A DNA stretch of 64,000 nucleotides from Vibrio sp. Hep-1b-8 (GCF_006124995.1 NZ_QEWN01000115.1:27698-91697); one strand, 5' to 3'; shown: positions 10,092 to 20,535, counted from the first letter of the stretch. Notes: generated by a model from the letters alone, not told the origin. Made by a program: numbers and translations.

Positions 10092-10898
10092 CTATTTTTG
10101 GGTGTCTTGAGAAACAAAAAGCAGCACTTGCTGGCAGAAGTTACCCAACTCCGTCATAAAAGGGGCGTGAGAGGAGTCAGAAAAAACATATTGGTCGCTG
10201 TGTGGCATTAAGCGCTCCACGTCACTGGCGACTTTGATTGGAACTAATCCATCTAGCCGCCCATATAGGCGAAGAACGGGAATCGTCAGTCGTCCTAGTT
10301 CCGCTCGGTAGTCAATGTCTGCTAGGAGTTTGAGCCCAGCCAGCAGCGCATCTGGGTTGGGAGTAGGGCGCGATAACACGGCTTTTTTTAGCTGCTTTAC
10401 GTCTTGTCTTGCAGATGGACTGCCCATTGCCTGCAATGCCATAAATCGCTCAATAGTAAGTTGAAAATCCTCGACCAACTGTTCAGTAAAGGCGCTAAGA
10501 ACATTTGGTTGAATACCTCGCCAAGGACGCTCAGCGGCAAATTTCGGTGAGCTTGCGACAGTGATCAGTTTGGTGACTCGTAGGGGGTGGTTTAGCGCAA
10601 TATGTGTTGCCAGGAGGCCACCTAGTGACCAGCCGATCCAAGTCGCGTGTTGTGGCGCGCTAGCAAGCACTTGCTGGGCAAGATCGTCCATGTTGATGAA
10701 GCTGGATTGGTGGCTATGGCCAAACCCTGGTAGGTCAACGACGTGTACGCGATAATGCTTGCTGAGTTCAGTCACGGTTTGTTGCCAAACTGCGCCATTC
10801 ATTCCCCAGCCATGAATGAGGACGATATCCGCTCCTTCGCCACAACTGTGCCAATATAAAGCTTCGGTTTTGCTCTCAGTCTCTGCCACTTTTTCCAT
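10092..10898 (-). CDS. bioH: Pimeloyl-ACP methyl ester carboxylesterase BioH
   Basis: A 268-residue alpha/beta hydrolase. The nucleophile elbow is GWSLGG, the acid is in YGRLDGLVP and the histidine in SSHAPF. The oxyanion region HGWGMNGAVW near the N-terminus is typical of BioH. It removes the methyl group from pimeloyl-ACP in biotin synthesis. It is slightly longer than E. coli BioH at the N-terminus, so a later start cannot be excluded. Divergent from comF, as in many gammaproteobacteria. Confidence 0.93.
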   Translation of the reverse strand: MEKVAETESKTEALYWHSCGEGADIVLIHGWGMNGAVWQQTVTELSKHYRVHVVDLPGFGHSHQSSFINMDDLAQQVLASAPQHATWIGWSLGGLLATHIALNHPLRVTKLITVASSPKFAAERPWRGIQPNVLSAFTEQLVEDFQLTIERFMALQAMGSPSARQDVKQLKKAVLSRPTPNPDALLAGLKLLADIDYRAELGRLTIPVLRLYGRLDGLVPIKVASDVERLMPHSDQYVFSDSSHAPFMTELGNFCQQVLLFVSQDTQK

Positions 10899-10957
10899 CC
10901 CTAAAATCCTTACTCTATCGCCACAATTAGAATGTCATCGTTGTTTGGAGTTGGGGT

Positions 10958-11662
10958 ATGTTAGCGCAAAGGGTAGGAAAATACATCGCGGACCTGTTAC
11001 CTGTGTATTGTGGTATATGCTCGCTGGAAGTGGACTCGACGACAGAGATTAAAGGTGTCTGTCGACATTGCAGCCAATATTTTGAGCCTTTACCACGTTG
11101 TCTGCGTTGTGGTTTGCCTATGGTTACCGAGGCGTTAGCTTGTGGTGAGTGCCTCAAGCATCCACCCATTTGGCAACGAGTCTATTGCGTCGGAGATTAC
11201 CATTTTCCCCTATCCAATTACGTTTATCGCTATAAGTACCGAGGGCAATTTTGGTTGAGTGGTCAATTGTCTTCTATGCTGGCGGCAAGAATTGAACAAC
11301 CAGCACAACTAGTGACCAGTGTGCCGATGCACTGGCGACGTTATTGGGTGCGCGGCTACAACCAAAGTGATTTGCTGGCGCAGGCGATAGCCCGCAAACT
11401 CAACGTATCTTATCAACCTCTTTTTAGGCGATTAAGAGCAACACCACCGCAAGCAGGATTAAGTAGAGTTGAACGAAAAGAGAACTTACTCAATGCGTTT
11501 GCTTTGCAAGGTCAACAAGCCCTCACGCAACATGTGGCAATTGTTGATGATGTTCTCACCACAGGTAGTACAGTGTATCATTTATGCAAACTACTACTTG
11601 AAGCCGGAGTCAAAACCGTTGATATTTACTGCATCTGTCGGACTCCTGAACCCGCAAGTTAG
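10958..11662 (+). CDS. comF: ComF/GntX family phosphoribosyltransferase-like protein
   Basis: A 234-residue protein. The N-terminus has paired CxxC zinc-binding motifs (CGIC, CRHC, CLRC, CGEC). The C-terminal type I phosphoribosyltransferase fold has the PRPP-loop motif VAIVDDVLTTGST. ComF proteins are needed for uptake or use of transforming DNA in naturally competent bacteria, including Vibrio. The position between bioH and nfuA matches the family neighbourhood. Confidence 0.88.
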   Translation: MLAQRVGKYIADLLPVYCGICSLEVDSTTEIKGVCRHCSQYFEPLPRCLRCGLPMVTEALACGECLKHPPIWQRVYCVGDYHFPLSNYVYRYKYRGQFWLSGQLSSMLAARIEQPAQLVTSVPMHWRRYWVRGYNQSDLLAQAIARKLNVSYQPLFRRLRATPPQAGLSRVERKENLLNAFALQGQQALTQHVAIVDDVLTTGSTVYHLCKLLLEAGVKTVDIYCICRTPEPAS

Positions 11663-11748
11663 CTGAATTTAACTAAAACGCTAGATCTCTCAGCTTTCAG
11701 GAGTAGAATGGTCAACTAATAGCCTACAAAATCACTCAGGTATTCGTC

Positions 11749-12336
11749 GTGTCAAATACAATTACTATTACTGAAACTGCCCAAAAACACTTTGCTAACC
11801 TATTGGAACAGCAACCTGACGGCACTAATATTCGTGTATTCGTTGTTAACCCTGGAACCCAGAATGCAGAGTGTGGTGTTTCTTACTGCCCACCTGAAGC
11901 CGTTGAAGCTACGGATACTGAGCTAGCTTTTGACGCTTTCTCTGCTTATGTCGATGAGTTAAGTCTTCCATTTCTAGAAGATGCAGAGATCGATTTTGTC
12001 ACCGACAAAATGGGCTCACAACTTACTCTTAAAGCGCCTAATGCTAAAATGCGCAAAGTCTCTGATGATGCACCGCTCGTTGAGCGTGTCGAGTATGTCA
12101 TTCAGACACAAGTGAACCCACAGCTTGCTGGCCACGGCGGTCACGTAAATCTTGTTGAGATCACCGAAGATGGCATTGCAATTGTTGCGTTTGGCGGTGG
12201 GTGTAATGGTTGTTCAATGGTTGACGTAACACTTAAAGAAGGCATCGAGAAAGAACTGCTACAACAGTTTGAAGGTGAATTGTCTGCCGTACGTGATGCA
12301 ACGGAACACGATCGTGGTGAGCATTCTTACTACTAA
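11749..12336 (+). CDS. nfuA: Fe-S biogenesis protein NfuA
   Basis: A 195-residue protein with an N-terminal degenerate A-type scaffold domain and a C-terminal Nfu domain with the cluster-binding CxxC in [12 protein letters not shown]. NfuA carries and delivers 4Fe-4S clusters. GTG start at 11749. Length equals that expected for the family. Own terminator at 12366. Confidence 0.96.
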   Translation: MSNTITITETAQKHFANLLEQQPDGTNIRVFVVNPGTQNAECGVSYCPPEAVEATDTELAFDAFSAYVDELSLPFLEDAEIDFVTDKMGSQLTLKAPNAKMRKVSDDAPLVERVEYVIQTQVNPQLAGHGGHVNLVEITEDGIAIVAFGGGCNGCSMVDVTLKEGIEKELLQQFEGELSAVRDATEHDRGEHSYY

Positions 12337-12365
12337 TTACGTTATTTAAACCGAATGAAATACAT

Positions 12366-12396
12366 AGGGTTGGCCGTTGAGCTGACCCTTTTTTTG
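12366..12396 (+). terminator. Terminator of nfuA
   Basis: A 9-bp stem with two wobble pairs (AGGGTTGGC with GCTGACCCT), followed by seven Ts. Confidence 0.8.
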
Positions 12397-12458
12397 TTTT
12401 CAAAGCGGACTAATTTCTCATATATTAAGAACTTCAATTTTTGCATAGGAGCAAGCTT

Positions 12459-13007
12459 GTGGCTAAAAGGACTCCACCAGAAATTCTGGCCAAGAATACG
12501 GTCGCGCAATCACGATTATTCGCAATTGAAGCGTTAGATCTCCGCTTTAGTAATGGTGAAACGCGCACTTATGAACGAATGAAACCTAGTGGTCGCAATG
12601 CTGTGATGATGGTACCTGTGACGGCGCAAGGGGATATTTTACTTGTTCGTGAGTATGCCGCAGGAACTGAGCGTTATGAGCTTGGCTTTCCGAAAGGACT
12701 GATTGATGCTGGCGAATCACCGCAACAAGCGGCTGTGCGTGAATTGAAAGAAGAAATAGGTTTTGGTGCTCATAAACTTACTCCTTTAAAAGAGGTGGTG
12801 CTTGCCCCATCCTATTTCTCCAGCAAAATGACCCTATTCATTGCAGAGGATCTATACTCAGAGCAATTGGAAGGTGATGAACCTGAACCGTTAGAAGTGG
12901 TTCGTTGGCCTTTAGCACAAGCTGAAGAGTTGCTAACGCACCTCGATTTTAGTGAAGCGCGGAGTATTACTGCGTTGTTGCTAGCTCTACAAAGACTAAA
13001 ACCATAA
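12459..13007 (+). CDS. nudE: ADP compounds hydrolase NudE
   Basis: A 182-residue Nudix hydrolase; the Nudix box contains GESPQQAAVRELKEEIG with the metal-binding glutamates. NudE cleaves ADP-ribose, Ap3A and NADH. The start is taken as GTG at 12459 because AGGAG at 12447-12451 is 7 bp upstream and the product begins VAKRTPPEILAKN; an upstream TTG at 12441 would lack a site. It is followed 60 bp later by cysQ. Confidence 0.93.
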   Translation: MAKRTPPEILAKNTVAQSRLFAIEALDLRFSNGETRTYERMKPSGRNAVMMVPVTAQGDILLVREYAAGTERYELGFPKGLIDAGESPQQAAVRELKEEIGFGAHKLTPLKEVVLAPSYFSSKMTLFIAEDLYSEQLEGDEPEPLEVVRWPLAQAEELLTHLDFSEARSITALLLALQRLKP

Positions 13008-13067
13008 TCAACGCCCCCTCAATTTAGACAACAGGGAAGCAGATACGTAGAGCGCTAAGGATTTTTT

Positions 13068-13895
13068 ATGCCAATAACAGAAGACTATTCGCATCATTTA
13101 CCTGCAGTGATAGAGATTGCTCGTTCAGCAGGGCAATTGATTCTCGATATTTATGAGAAAAAAGAGTACGAAGAGTACACCAAGAGTGACGAGACGCCTG
13201 TTACCAGCGCAGATATCGCCGCACATAAGCTGATTGTAGAGAAACTGTCTGATCTTACCCCTAATATCCCAGTTTTATCAGAAGAGGCGGCAGATATTAG
13301 CCTGGAGAAGCGTTCACAGTGGAATTGCTACTGGTTAGTGGATCCACTCGATGGTACACAAGAGTTTATTGCCCGTAGTGGAGACTTTGCGACCATTATT
13401 GCGCTGGTGGAGAACCATAAGCCCGTTATGGGAGTGGTTTATGGTCCTGTCTCTGGTGTCACTTATTACGCCTATCAAGGCAAAGGCGCGTGGAAGATCC
13501 CGGATCTTAGCGAAAGTGTGCGTATTAAGGCTCATCAACATGACGGGAAGGCGAGTCCAATTGCGATCGCGATTAGTCGCCGTCAGGATATTAACCGTAT
13601 TACCAATCGAATGAGCAGTAGTTGGAACTATGATTTGATTCCTCTTGGCTCAGCTGCGCTTAAAGCATGTTTAGTTGCTGAAGGGGCTGTGGATTGTTAT
13701 TTGCGTCTAGGTCCGACGGGTGAGTGGGATACAGCGGCCACTCAGTGTATTGTTGAGGAAGCGGGGGGAAGAATTTTAAGTACGCTCCTTGAACCCTTGT
13801 CATACAACGAACGAGATACATTAGAGAACCCGAATTTTATCGTGCTAGGTGATGAGAGCCTACCGTGGGATGAGATTTTGCAAGTTAAAGACTAG
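13068..13895 (+). CDS. cysQ: 3'(2'),5'-bisphosphate nucleotidase CysQ
   Basis: A 275-residue member of the inositol monophosphatase superfamily. Metal-binding motifs are seen at SEEA (about residue 71), DPLDGTQEF (about 90) and GEWDTAATQ (about 223). It hydrolyses PAP produced in sulfate assimilation. Probably co-transcribed with nudE. The 3' side runs into a repeat and hairpin region at 13920-14005. Confidence 0.94.
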   Translation: MPITEDYSHHLPAVIEIARSAGQLILDIYEKKEYEEYTKSDETPVTSADIAAHKLIVEKLSDLTPNIPVLSEEAADISLEKRSQWNCYWLVDPLDGTQEFIARSGDFATIIALVENHKPVMGVVYGPVSGVTYYAYQGKGAWKIPDLSESVRIKAHQHDGKASPIAIAISRRQDINRITNRMSSSWNYDLIPLGSAALKACLVAEGAVDCYLRLGPTGEWDTAATQCIVEEAGGRILSTLLEPLSYNERDTLENPNFIVLGDESLPWDEILQVKD

Positions 13896-13919
13896 TTTCA
13901 AGCTTCTAGCAGCGAGCTT

Positions 13920-13964
13920 CGAGAAGGAGAGCTTGATATGATTGCTCTCTACGATAACTTCTCG
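13920..13964. terminator. Candidate terminator hairpin between cysQ and recG
   Basis: Nested inverted repeats: outer CGAGAAG with CTTCTCG, inner GAGAGC with GCTCTC. On the recG side it is reached only after the heptad array at 13961-14005. There is no clear T-run. Confidence 0.5.
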
Positions 13965-14005
13965 TAGCTCGTAGCTCGTAGCTCGTAGCTCGTAGCTCGT
14001 AGCTC
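13961..14005. repeat. Heptad tandem array, 6 x CTCGTAG
   Basis: Six perfect CTCGTAG units plus a partial one. They end 5 bp from the stop codon of recG (14011-14013). Read in recG sense the unit is CTACGAG, which fits the YNNCGAG family seen at eight other main arrays in this window. Confidence 0.95.
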
Positions 14006-14010
14006 TTCTC

Positions 14011-16089
14011 TTACGCCTTCGAATACACATCCCTCTTTCCTAACCAGCGATCTATGATTGCGGCGGCATTGTCGGGATAGTTGTCATGAATATGGCGTGC
14101 GATACGCTGAACTTCGGGGATTAAGCGTTGATCTCGTACCAAATCGGCAATTTTGAAATTCGCCATTCCTGTCTGTTTGGTCCCGAGTAACTCGCCTGGA
14201 CCACGTATTTCCAGATCTTTTTGTGCAATCACAAACCCATCGTTGCTCTCTCTAAGCACACCTAAGCGTTTTTGAGCGGTTTTCGATAGTGGTGAGTGAT
14301 AGAGCAGAACACAGTGGCTTGCGACGCTACCACGTCCAACACGGCCTCTCAACTGGTGAAGTTGGGCCAAACCTAGACGTTCTGGGTTTTCGATAATCAT
14401 CAAGCTTGAATTTGGCACATCTACACCAACTTCAATGACTGTGGTTGCCACTAACAGATGGAGCTTATTGTCTTTAAAATCCTGCATTACAGCTTGTTTT
14501 TCTGCCGGTTTCATTCGTCCATGTACCAAGCCAATTTTTACGTCAGGTAGCTTTCGTTGTAGCTCTTCCGCGGTGTCCGCGGCCGCTTGTGCTTCAAGGA
14601 CCTCAGACTCATCGATCAGGGTACAGACCCAGTATGCTTGTTTACCTTCATTGAGGCAGGCGTTTCGTACACGATTAACGATGTCATCGCGTTTAGTATC
14701 GGGTATCGCTACGGTCTGAATCGGCGTTCTACCTGGAGGCAGTTCATCGATAACTGATGTTTCTAGATCCGCATAAGCGGTCATGGCTAAAGTGCGTGGA
14801 ATAGGCGTAGCCGTCATAATCAACTGATGCGGATAGGCGCCTTGCTTGGCGCCTTTTTCACGTAGTTCAAGCCTCTGGTGAACACCAAAACGGTGTTGCT
14901 CATCAATAATCACAAGCGCTAAGTGATCAAATGCCACATGTTCTTGAAACAGAGCATGGGTACCCACGACCATTTGTGCTTCTCCACTGGCGATCTTAGC
15001 CAGTTCAGTTTCTTTGGCTTTGCCTTTTAGTTTTCCTGCTAGCCAGCCGACTTTTATGCCCATCGGTTCCAACCAGTTGGCAAAATTGAGCGCGTGTTGC
15101 TCCGCGAGCAGTTCCGTTGGTGCCATTAGCGCAACCTGATAACCGTGCTCAAGTGCGCGTAATGCGGCAAGGGCAGCAACTAAAGTTTTACCAGACCCGA
15201 CATCTCCCTGTACCAAGCGCATCATTGGGTGTTCTTTTTCTAAGTCCTGTTCTATTTCTTGTACGACACGTGTTTGAGCATTGGTGGGTGAAAAAGGCAG
15301 TTGATCAAGTAATTGCTGTTTGAACTTATTGCTGGCAGGTAAAGGTAGTGCCGCATCCTGCTGTCCTTTACTACGCACAGATAGCATAGAGAGATTCTGT
15401 GCCAATAACTCTTCCATAATGAGGCGAATTTGTGCAGGGTGTTTACCTTGGTCAAATTGCTCCAGATCGATACTTGGAGGTGGTCGATGAATGGTGTGGA
15501 GTGCTTGAGCTAGCGTTGTTTGATGGTCATAGAGCCCGCTAGGAAGCAGCTCTTGAACGGCGCTTTTATCGAGTAGCTCTAACGCCTGATCCGCTAGGTT
15601 ACGTAGTGTAATTTGTCTAAGGCCATCTGTAGTCGGGTAGACAGGGGTCAGAGTCTGCTCAACTTCAGCCGTTTGATTGGGTGCATAGAATTTGTAGTCT
15701 GGGTGAACAATCTCTAGACCGTAACCTCCACGCTTAATTTCTCCATAGGCGTGAACCATCTTGCCTTGGCTAAAGTTGTTCTTCATCGCCGCAGTGAAAT
15801 TAAAGAAGCGCAGGGTGATTGTGCCGTTTCCATCACTTATTTTGACCGTTAACATTTTCCGTTTCCCAAACAGTGTATCAACACTCATCACGGTTCCTTG
15901 CACTGCTGCCCATAGGCCTGCATGCAATTTAACGATGGGATAGATTCGGGTGCGATCTTCATAACGCAAAGGTAAATGAAAAAGCAGATCTTGGATGGAG
16001 TTGAGCCCTATTTTAGCAAGCTTTTCTGCGACTTTGGCACCGACGCCAGTCAGTGAAGTCAGGGGAATGGCAGATAAGAGTTGGGACAT
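14011..16089 (-). CDS. recG: ATP-dependent DNA helicase RecG
   Basis: A 692-residue helicase. It has an N-terminal wedge OB domain, Walker A GDVGSGKT, the Walker B variant DEQH, motif III TATPIPRT and the C-terminal RecG motifs (QLHQLRGRVGRG). RecG remodels stalled replication forks and branched DNA. The start at 16089 (MSQLLSAIPLTSL) gives the usual length; an ATG 24 bp upstream adds eight unneeded residues. Last gene of the gmk-rpoZ-spoT-trmH-recG series on this strand. Confidence 0.96.
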   Translation of the reverse strand: MSQLLSAIPLTSLTGVGAKVAEKLAKIGLNSIQDLLFHLPLRYEDRTRIYPIVKLHAGLWAAVQGTVMSVDTLFGKRKMLTVKISDGNGTITLRFFNFTAAMKNNFSQGKMVHAYGEIKRGGYGLEIVHPDYKFYAPNQTAEVEQTLTPVYPTTDGLRQITLRNLADQALELLDKSAVQELLPSGLYDHQTTLAQALHTIHRPPPSIDLEQFDQGKHPAQIRLIMEELLAQNLSMLSVRSKGQQDAALPLPASNKFKQQLLDQLPFSPTNAQTRVVQEIEQDLEKEHPMMRLVQGDVGSGKTLVAALAALRALEHGYQVALMAPTELLAEQHALNFANWLEPMGIKVGWLAGKLKGKAKETELAKIASGEAQMVVGTHALFQEHVAFDHLALVIIDEQHRFGVHQRLELREKGAKQGAYPHQLIMTATPIPRTLAMTAYADLETSVIDELPPGRTPIQTVAIPDTKRDDIVNRVRNACLNEGKQAYWVCTLIDESEVLEAQAAADTAEELQRKLPDVKIGLVHGRMKPAEKQAVMQDFKDNKLHLLVATTVIEVGVDVPNSSLMIIENPERLGLAQLHQLRGRVGRGSVASHCVLLYHSPLSKTAQKRLGVLRESNDGFVIAQKDLEIRGPGELLGTKQTGMANFKIADLVRDQRLIPEVQRIARHIHDNYPDNAAAIIDRWLGKRDVYSKA

Positions 16090-16188
16090 AACTAAGCTCG
16101 CTAAGTTATTCAATCGGTTAGTAAGGCTATCAGCATTAATAGTTAACCATTGGACTGTGTTTTTGTACAGGAAAAAATGAAGGGCGAA

Positions 16189-16295
16189 GATCGGGCTGCA
16201 CCCTGAGAGAATCTAGAACGCTTCGCTCCGAGAATCGAGATCGAACTTCGTCCTTCGAAAGGAGCTTGTGGTGAGTGAGTCGAAAATTGCAGGCA
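16189..16295. repeat. Mosaic intergenic repeat, copy A
   Basis: The segment between recG and trmH shares blocks with copies at 35466 and 42911: the TCTAGAAC block and the CTTCGCTcCGAGA block, then a tail GTGAGTCgAAAaTTGC also found in the 42911 copy. The next 80 bp up to the heptad array also align with the 42980-43042 region. It is non-coding and reads as part of a dispersed composite element. Confidence 0.6.
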
Positions 16296-16375
16296 GCGTC
16301 GGCTAATCTTTTAGTCTAATTGTCTGAATTTAAAGGAAAAAGTCTGGCATGCAGTGTCAACCCTCCCAAGATTTT

Positions 16376-16445
16376 CTCGCTACACGCTACTCGCTACACG
16401 CTACTCGCTACACGCTACTCGCTACACGCTACTCGCTACTCGCTA
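16376..16445. repeat. Heptad tandem array, alternating CTCGCTA and CACGCTA
   Basis: Ten 7-bp units: four CTCGCTA-CACGCTA pairs, then two CTCGCTA. The higher-order 14-bp period is unique among the arrays here. The last three bases (16443-16445) are the trmH stop codon (TAG on the minus strand). Confidence 0.95.
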
Positions 16446-17126
16446 CTTCTTCTGCATTTCCTTCCACCACTCGTCATCTGCGACAATTTGCCCTTGGTCA
16501 TCAAGAGGCGGGTAAGGCAATTTCTTTCGTTTGGCTACTTTCGCGAGCACAGGGTGGCCGCGCTCAAACAGCAGGCGGTTGATGGTTTCTTCAGGAACGG
16601 AACTGATTTCATTGTCATACATACCCGCTGCTTGGCGTTGGCGTTGTGCTTCATAGAGAATGACGGCACTAGCGACAGATACGTTGAGTGATTGAACCAT
16701 ACCAACCATAGGGATGATGATGTCTTGGTCGGCCATTTTCTTAGCTTGCTCAGAAGCACCTACTTTCTCACTGCCCAGAATGATAGCGGTTGGCTTGGTG
16801 TAATCAATGTCACGGAAGTCGACCGCTGATTCGGACAGATTGGTCACCAGAACCTGCATTCCTTGAGATTTAAGCTCGCTGATTGCTTGCTCGATTGAAT
16901 CATGGGTTTCGACATCTACCCAGTTACGTGCACCTGCTGAAGTATGGCTAAGTGTTCGCATTTTGTTTGGCCAGACAGCATGTATCTTATGAATGCCCGT
17001 CGCATCTGCGGTTCGAATAATCGCTGAGACGTTATTGGGCTTATGGACTTCTTCAAGGCACAGAGTCAGGTCAGACTGACGAGCTTTAAGTACTTGTTGG
17101 ATGCGGTTGTAGCGTTCTAAATTCAT
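16443..17126 (-). CDS. trmH: tRNA (guanosine(18)-2'-O)-methyltransferase TrmH
   Basis: A 227-residue SPOUT methyltransferase. The N-terminus MNLERYNRIQQVLKARQSDL and the motif VHKPNNVSAIIRTADA match TrmH of enterics. The C-terminal knot is around ILGSEKVGASEQ and IPMVGMVQSLNVSVA. It methylates G18 in tRNA. The start at 17126 matches E. coli TrmH; an upstream ATG at 17138 is less likely. Its stop codon is supplied by the last unit of the heptad array. Confidence 0.95.
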   Translation of the reverse strand: MNLERYNRIQQVLKARQSDLTLCLEEVHKPNNVSAIIRTADATGIHKIHAVWPNKMRTLSHTSAGARNWVDVETHDSIEQAISELKSQGMQVLVTNLSESAVDFRDIDYTKPTAIILGSEKVGASEQAKKMADQDIIIPMVGMVQSLNVSVASAVILYEAQRQRQAAGMYDNEISSVPEETINRLLFERGHPVLAKVAKRKKLPYPPLDDQGQIVADDEWWKEMQKK

Positions 17127-17138
17127 AATCTTATACAA

Positions 17139-17172
17139 AACAAAAGCCCTTGAAACGGTGATTTCAAGGGCA
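17139..17172 (-). terminator. Terminator between spoT and trmH
   Basis: A perfect 10-bp stem (GCCCTTGAAA with its complement), followed on the minus strand by TTTTGTTTTG. Confidence 0.8.
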
Positions 17173-17193
17173 GTGGATAATCAAATCGGAGTC

Positions 17194-19323
17194 TTAGTTC
17201 TTACGTCGACGAACTTTAAGCGTCTGCGGCATCGCTTTTATCTTACGCATAATTCCTGCAAGATGGACGCGATCTTTGGTCGTGAGCAATACCGTGACTG
17301 TATACAAGCGACCATCTCGTTCTTCGGTCGACAGACCATGAATGTTTGAGCCGGTCTTAGAGATAACGTTGGTCAGCTCTGCCAATGCGCCTTGACGATT
17401 TTGTACGTCTACCGTCACTTCCGTAATGAACTCTTTATCGTAATCTTTCGACCACTCAACAGCCATGTACTTGTCAGGCTCTTTTTGATATCCACGTACG
17501 TTAGGACACATTTCACGGTGAACCACGAGGCCGCGACCAGGTGATACGTGAGCAATAATGTGATCATCTGGGATAGGGTGACAACAGTTGGCAAAGGTGA
17601 GCAAGATGCCTTCAGCTCCACGGATTGGCAGCTTTTTCTTGTTGCCATTATTACCATTATTGCCATTATCAACTTCAGTAAGTTCATCGGCATCGCCTAA
17701 CAGTCGACGGGCAATAACGATACTCATCAGTTCACCCAGACCAATATCAGCAAGCAAATCTTCTATTGTTGCGATTTTTAGGTCACCGAGAACATGAGCG
17801 ATGTTCTCTTCGCTTACATCCGATAGAGAGCGTTCACCAAGAGCGTGGTTTAGTAAACGACGACCAAGCGTAATCGACTCTTCACGGCGCATGGTTTTAA
17901 GGACCTGACGGATCTTAGTGCGAGCACGCGAGGTAACAACATAGTTGAGCCAAGCTGCGTTAGGGCGAGCGCCCGGAGCACTGATGATCTCGATAGTCTG
18001 ACCGTTTTTCAGCGATTTACTAAGCGGGTATGGATTGCGATCGACACGTGCACCAACACAGGTATTACCGACATCAGTGTGTACCGCGTAAGCAAAGTCT
18101 ACCGCAGTTGCGCCAACAGGAAGTTCGACAATACGGCCTTTAGGCGTGAAGACGTAAATCTCATCAGGGAACAGATCAGATTTGACGTTTTCAATGAACT
18201 CAAATGAGTTGCCAGCGCTTTGTTGTAGCTCCAGTAGGCTTTGCATCCAACGTTGAGCTTTCACTTGAGCAGTAGTGCCAGTGCGCTCTCCGTTACCTTT
18301 GTATGACCAGTGGGCTGCGACACCTTTGTCCGCCATTTGATCCATATCTTCGGTACGGATTTGTACTTCTACGGGTACCCCGTGAGGGCCAACCATAGAG
18401 GTATGAATGGATTGGTAGCCATTCGCCTTTGGTACCGCGATGTAGTCTTTCATACGCCCTGGACGTGGCTTGTAAAGACTGTGTACCTGACCTAGCACTC
18501 GGTAGCAGGTATCTGCATCTTCAACGACAACACGGAAAGCGTAGATGTCCATAATGGTATGGAATCGTTGCTCTTTGGTCTTCATCTTGTTGTAGATGGA
18601 GAACAGGTTTTTCTCTCGACCAAATACACGCGCGTTCAGACCTACTTCTTCGAGGCGACCTTCAATCTCGTCATGAATACGCTGAATCATCTCTTTACGG
18701 TTACCACGAGCCGATTTTACCACCTCTTTTAGTACGCGATAGCGATTAGGGTAGAGGGCTTCAAAACCAAGTTCTTCGAGTTCAGTTTTGATGTTGTGGA
18801 TACCAAGGCGGTGTGCCAGAGGTGAGTAGATTTCTAGAGTCTCACGTGCGATGCGGCGCTTTTTGTCTGGGCGAAGTGCGCCCAAAGTGCGCATATTGTG
18901 TGTGCGGTCAGCGAGTTTGATGAGAATAACGCGAATGTCTTGCACCATGGCAAGCACCATCTTGCGGAAGTTTTCAGCCTGAGCTTCCTTGCGATCGCGA
19001 AACTTGAGCTTATCAAGCTTAGAAACGCCATCCACGAGCTCCGCAACCGTAGTACCAAATTGAGACTCTAACTCTTCTTTGGAGACTTCAGTGTCTTCAA
19101 TGACATCATGTAGCAGAGCGGCTTGTAGCGTCTCGATGTCTAGGCGCATTTCAGCCAGAATACGAGCAACAGCAACAGGGTGGATAATATATGGTTCACC
19201 GCTAGAGCGGGTTTGCCCTTCATGGGCGTCTTTCGCTACCACATAAGATTGACGCAGAGCCTCAATTTGAGGCTCTGTTAGATATTCTTGGGCAACGTCT
19301 TTGAGGCTATCAAATAGATACAA
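17194..19323 (-). CDS. spoT: Bifunctional (p)ppGpp synthetase/hydrolase SpoT
   Basis: A 709-residue protein with the full RSH layout. The HD hydrolase domain has LLHDVIEDTEVS near residue 70; a RelA/SpoT synthetase domain spans about 240-350; a TGS domain lies near 390-450 (DEIYVFTPKGRIVELP); the C-terminal ACT domain ends the protein. The intact HD motif separates it from RelA. It lies downstream of rpoZ with 40 bp between, as in enterics. It degrades and, under starvation, makes the alarmone. Confidence 0.97.
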   Translation of the reverse strand: MYLFDSLKDVAQEYLTEPQIEALRQSYVVAKDAHEGQTRSSGEPYIIHPVAVARILAEMRLDIETLQAALLHDVIEDTEVSKEELESQFGTTVAELVDGVSKLDKLKFRDRKEAQAENFRKMVLAMVQDIRVILIKLADRTHNMRTLGALRPDKKRRIARETLEIYSPLAHRLGIHNIKTELEELGFEALYPNRYRVLKEVVKSARGNRKEMIQRIHDEIEGRLEEVGLNARVFGREKNLFSIYNKMKTKEQRFHTIMDIYAFRVVVEDADTCYRVLGQVHSLYKPRPGRMKDYIAVPKANGYQSIHTSMVGPHGVPVEVQIRTEDMDQMADKGVAAHWSYKGNGERTGTTAQVKAQRWMQSLLELQQSAGNSFEFIENVKSDLFPDEIYVFTPKGRIVELPVGATAVDFAYAVHTDVGNTCVGARVDRNPYPLSKSLKNGQTIEIISAPGARPNAAWLNYVVTSRARTKIRQVLKTMRREESITLGRRLLNHALGERSLSDVSEENIAHVLGDLKIATIEDLLADIGLGELMSIVIARRLLGDADELTEVDNGNNGNNGNKKKLPIRGAEGILLTFANCCHPIPDDHIIAHVSPGRGLVVHREMCPNVRGYQKEPDKYMAVEWSKDYDKEFITEVTVDVQNRQGALAELTNVISKTGSNIHGLSTEERDGRLYTVTVLLTTKDRVHLAGIMRKIKAMPQTLKVRRRKN

Positions 19324-19363
19324 ATTTTAGGCCCGGAAGATAGTTGTTATAGAGAAGCGTTAA

Positions 19364-19636
19364 TTAACGGCTGTGAGCGATGCTGCTAACAGCGGCTAGT
19401 TCAGCGGCTTCTTGCTCTTGCTGCTCTTGACGCTCACGTGCATCAAGGATCTCTTTAGTGATAAGACCTTCTTCGATCTCGCGCAGAGCGATAACCGTTT
19501 GCTTATCATTCTCTTCTGGCACTAGTGAATCTTTGCCACCAGTTTGCATTTGACGAGCGCGGCGTGCCGCAATTAGAACTAGGTCGAAACGGTTGCCTAC
19601 TTTTTCAACAGCGTCTTGAACAGTTACGCGTGCCAT
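19364..19636 (-). CDS. rpoZ: RNA polymerase omega subunit RpoZ
   Basis: A 90-residue protein beginning [20 protein letters not shown], the typical omega N-terminus. It helps assemble RNA polymerase and forms part of a ppGpp site. It lies between gmk and spoT in the standard order. Confidence 0.97.
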   Translation of the reverse strand: MARVTVQDAVEKVGNRFDLVLIAARRARQMQTGGKDSLVPEENDKQTVIALREIEEGLITKEILDARERQEQQEQEAAELAAVSSIAHSR

Positions 19637-19772
19637 GAGAACTCCAAATTAGTTAACTTAAATTTTGAATGACGAGAAATTATACAGGGAGAGTGGCTTA
19701 GATGCTAGTCACTAGTTACGAGCCACTGGTTTGTTGAAACTCTCGCCTATTGGTTAATGGAACTATTATCTT

Positions 19773-19814
19773 TTCGAAACTCGAAACTCGAAACTCGAAA
19801 CTCGAAACTCGAAG
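19773..19814. repeat. Heptad tandem array, CTCGAAA units
   Basis: One partial, four perfect CTCGAAA and one CTCGAAG unit, ending 7 bp from the gmk stop (19822-19824). In gmk sense the unit is TTTCGAG, the same as downstream of radC. Confidence 0.95.
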
Positions 19815-19821
19815 CTACAAC

Positions 19822-20535
<714 letters not shown>

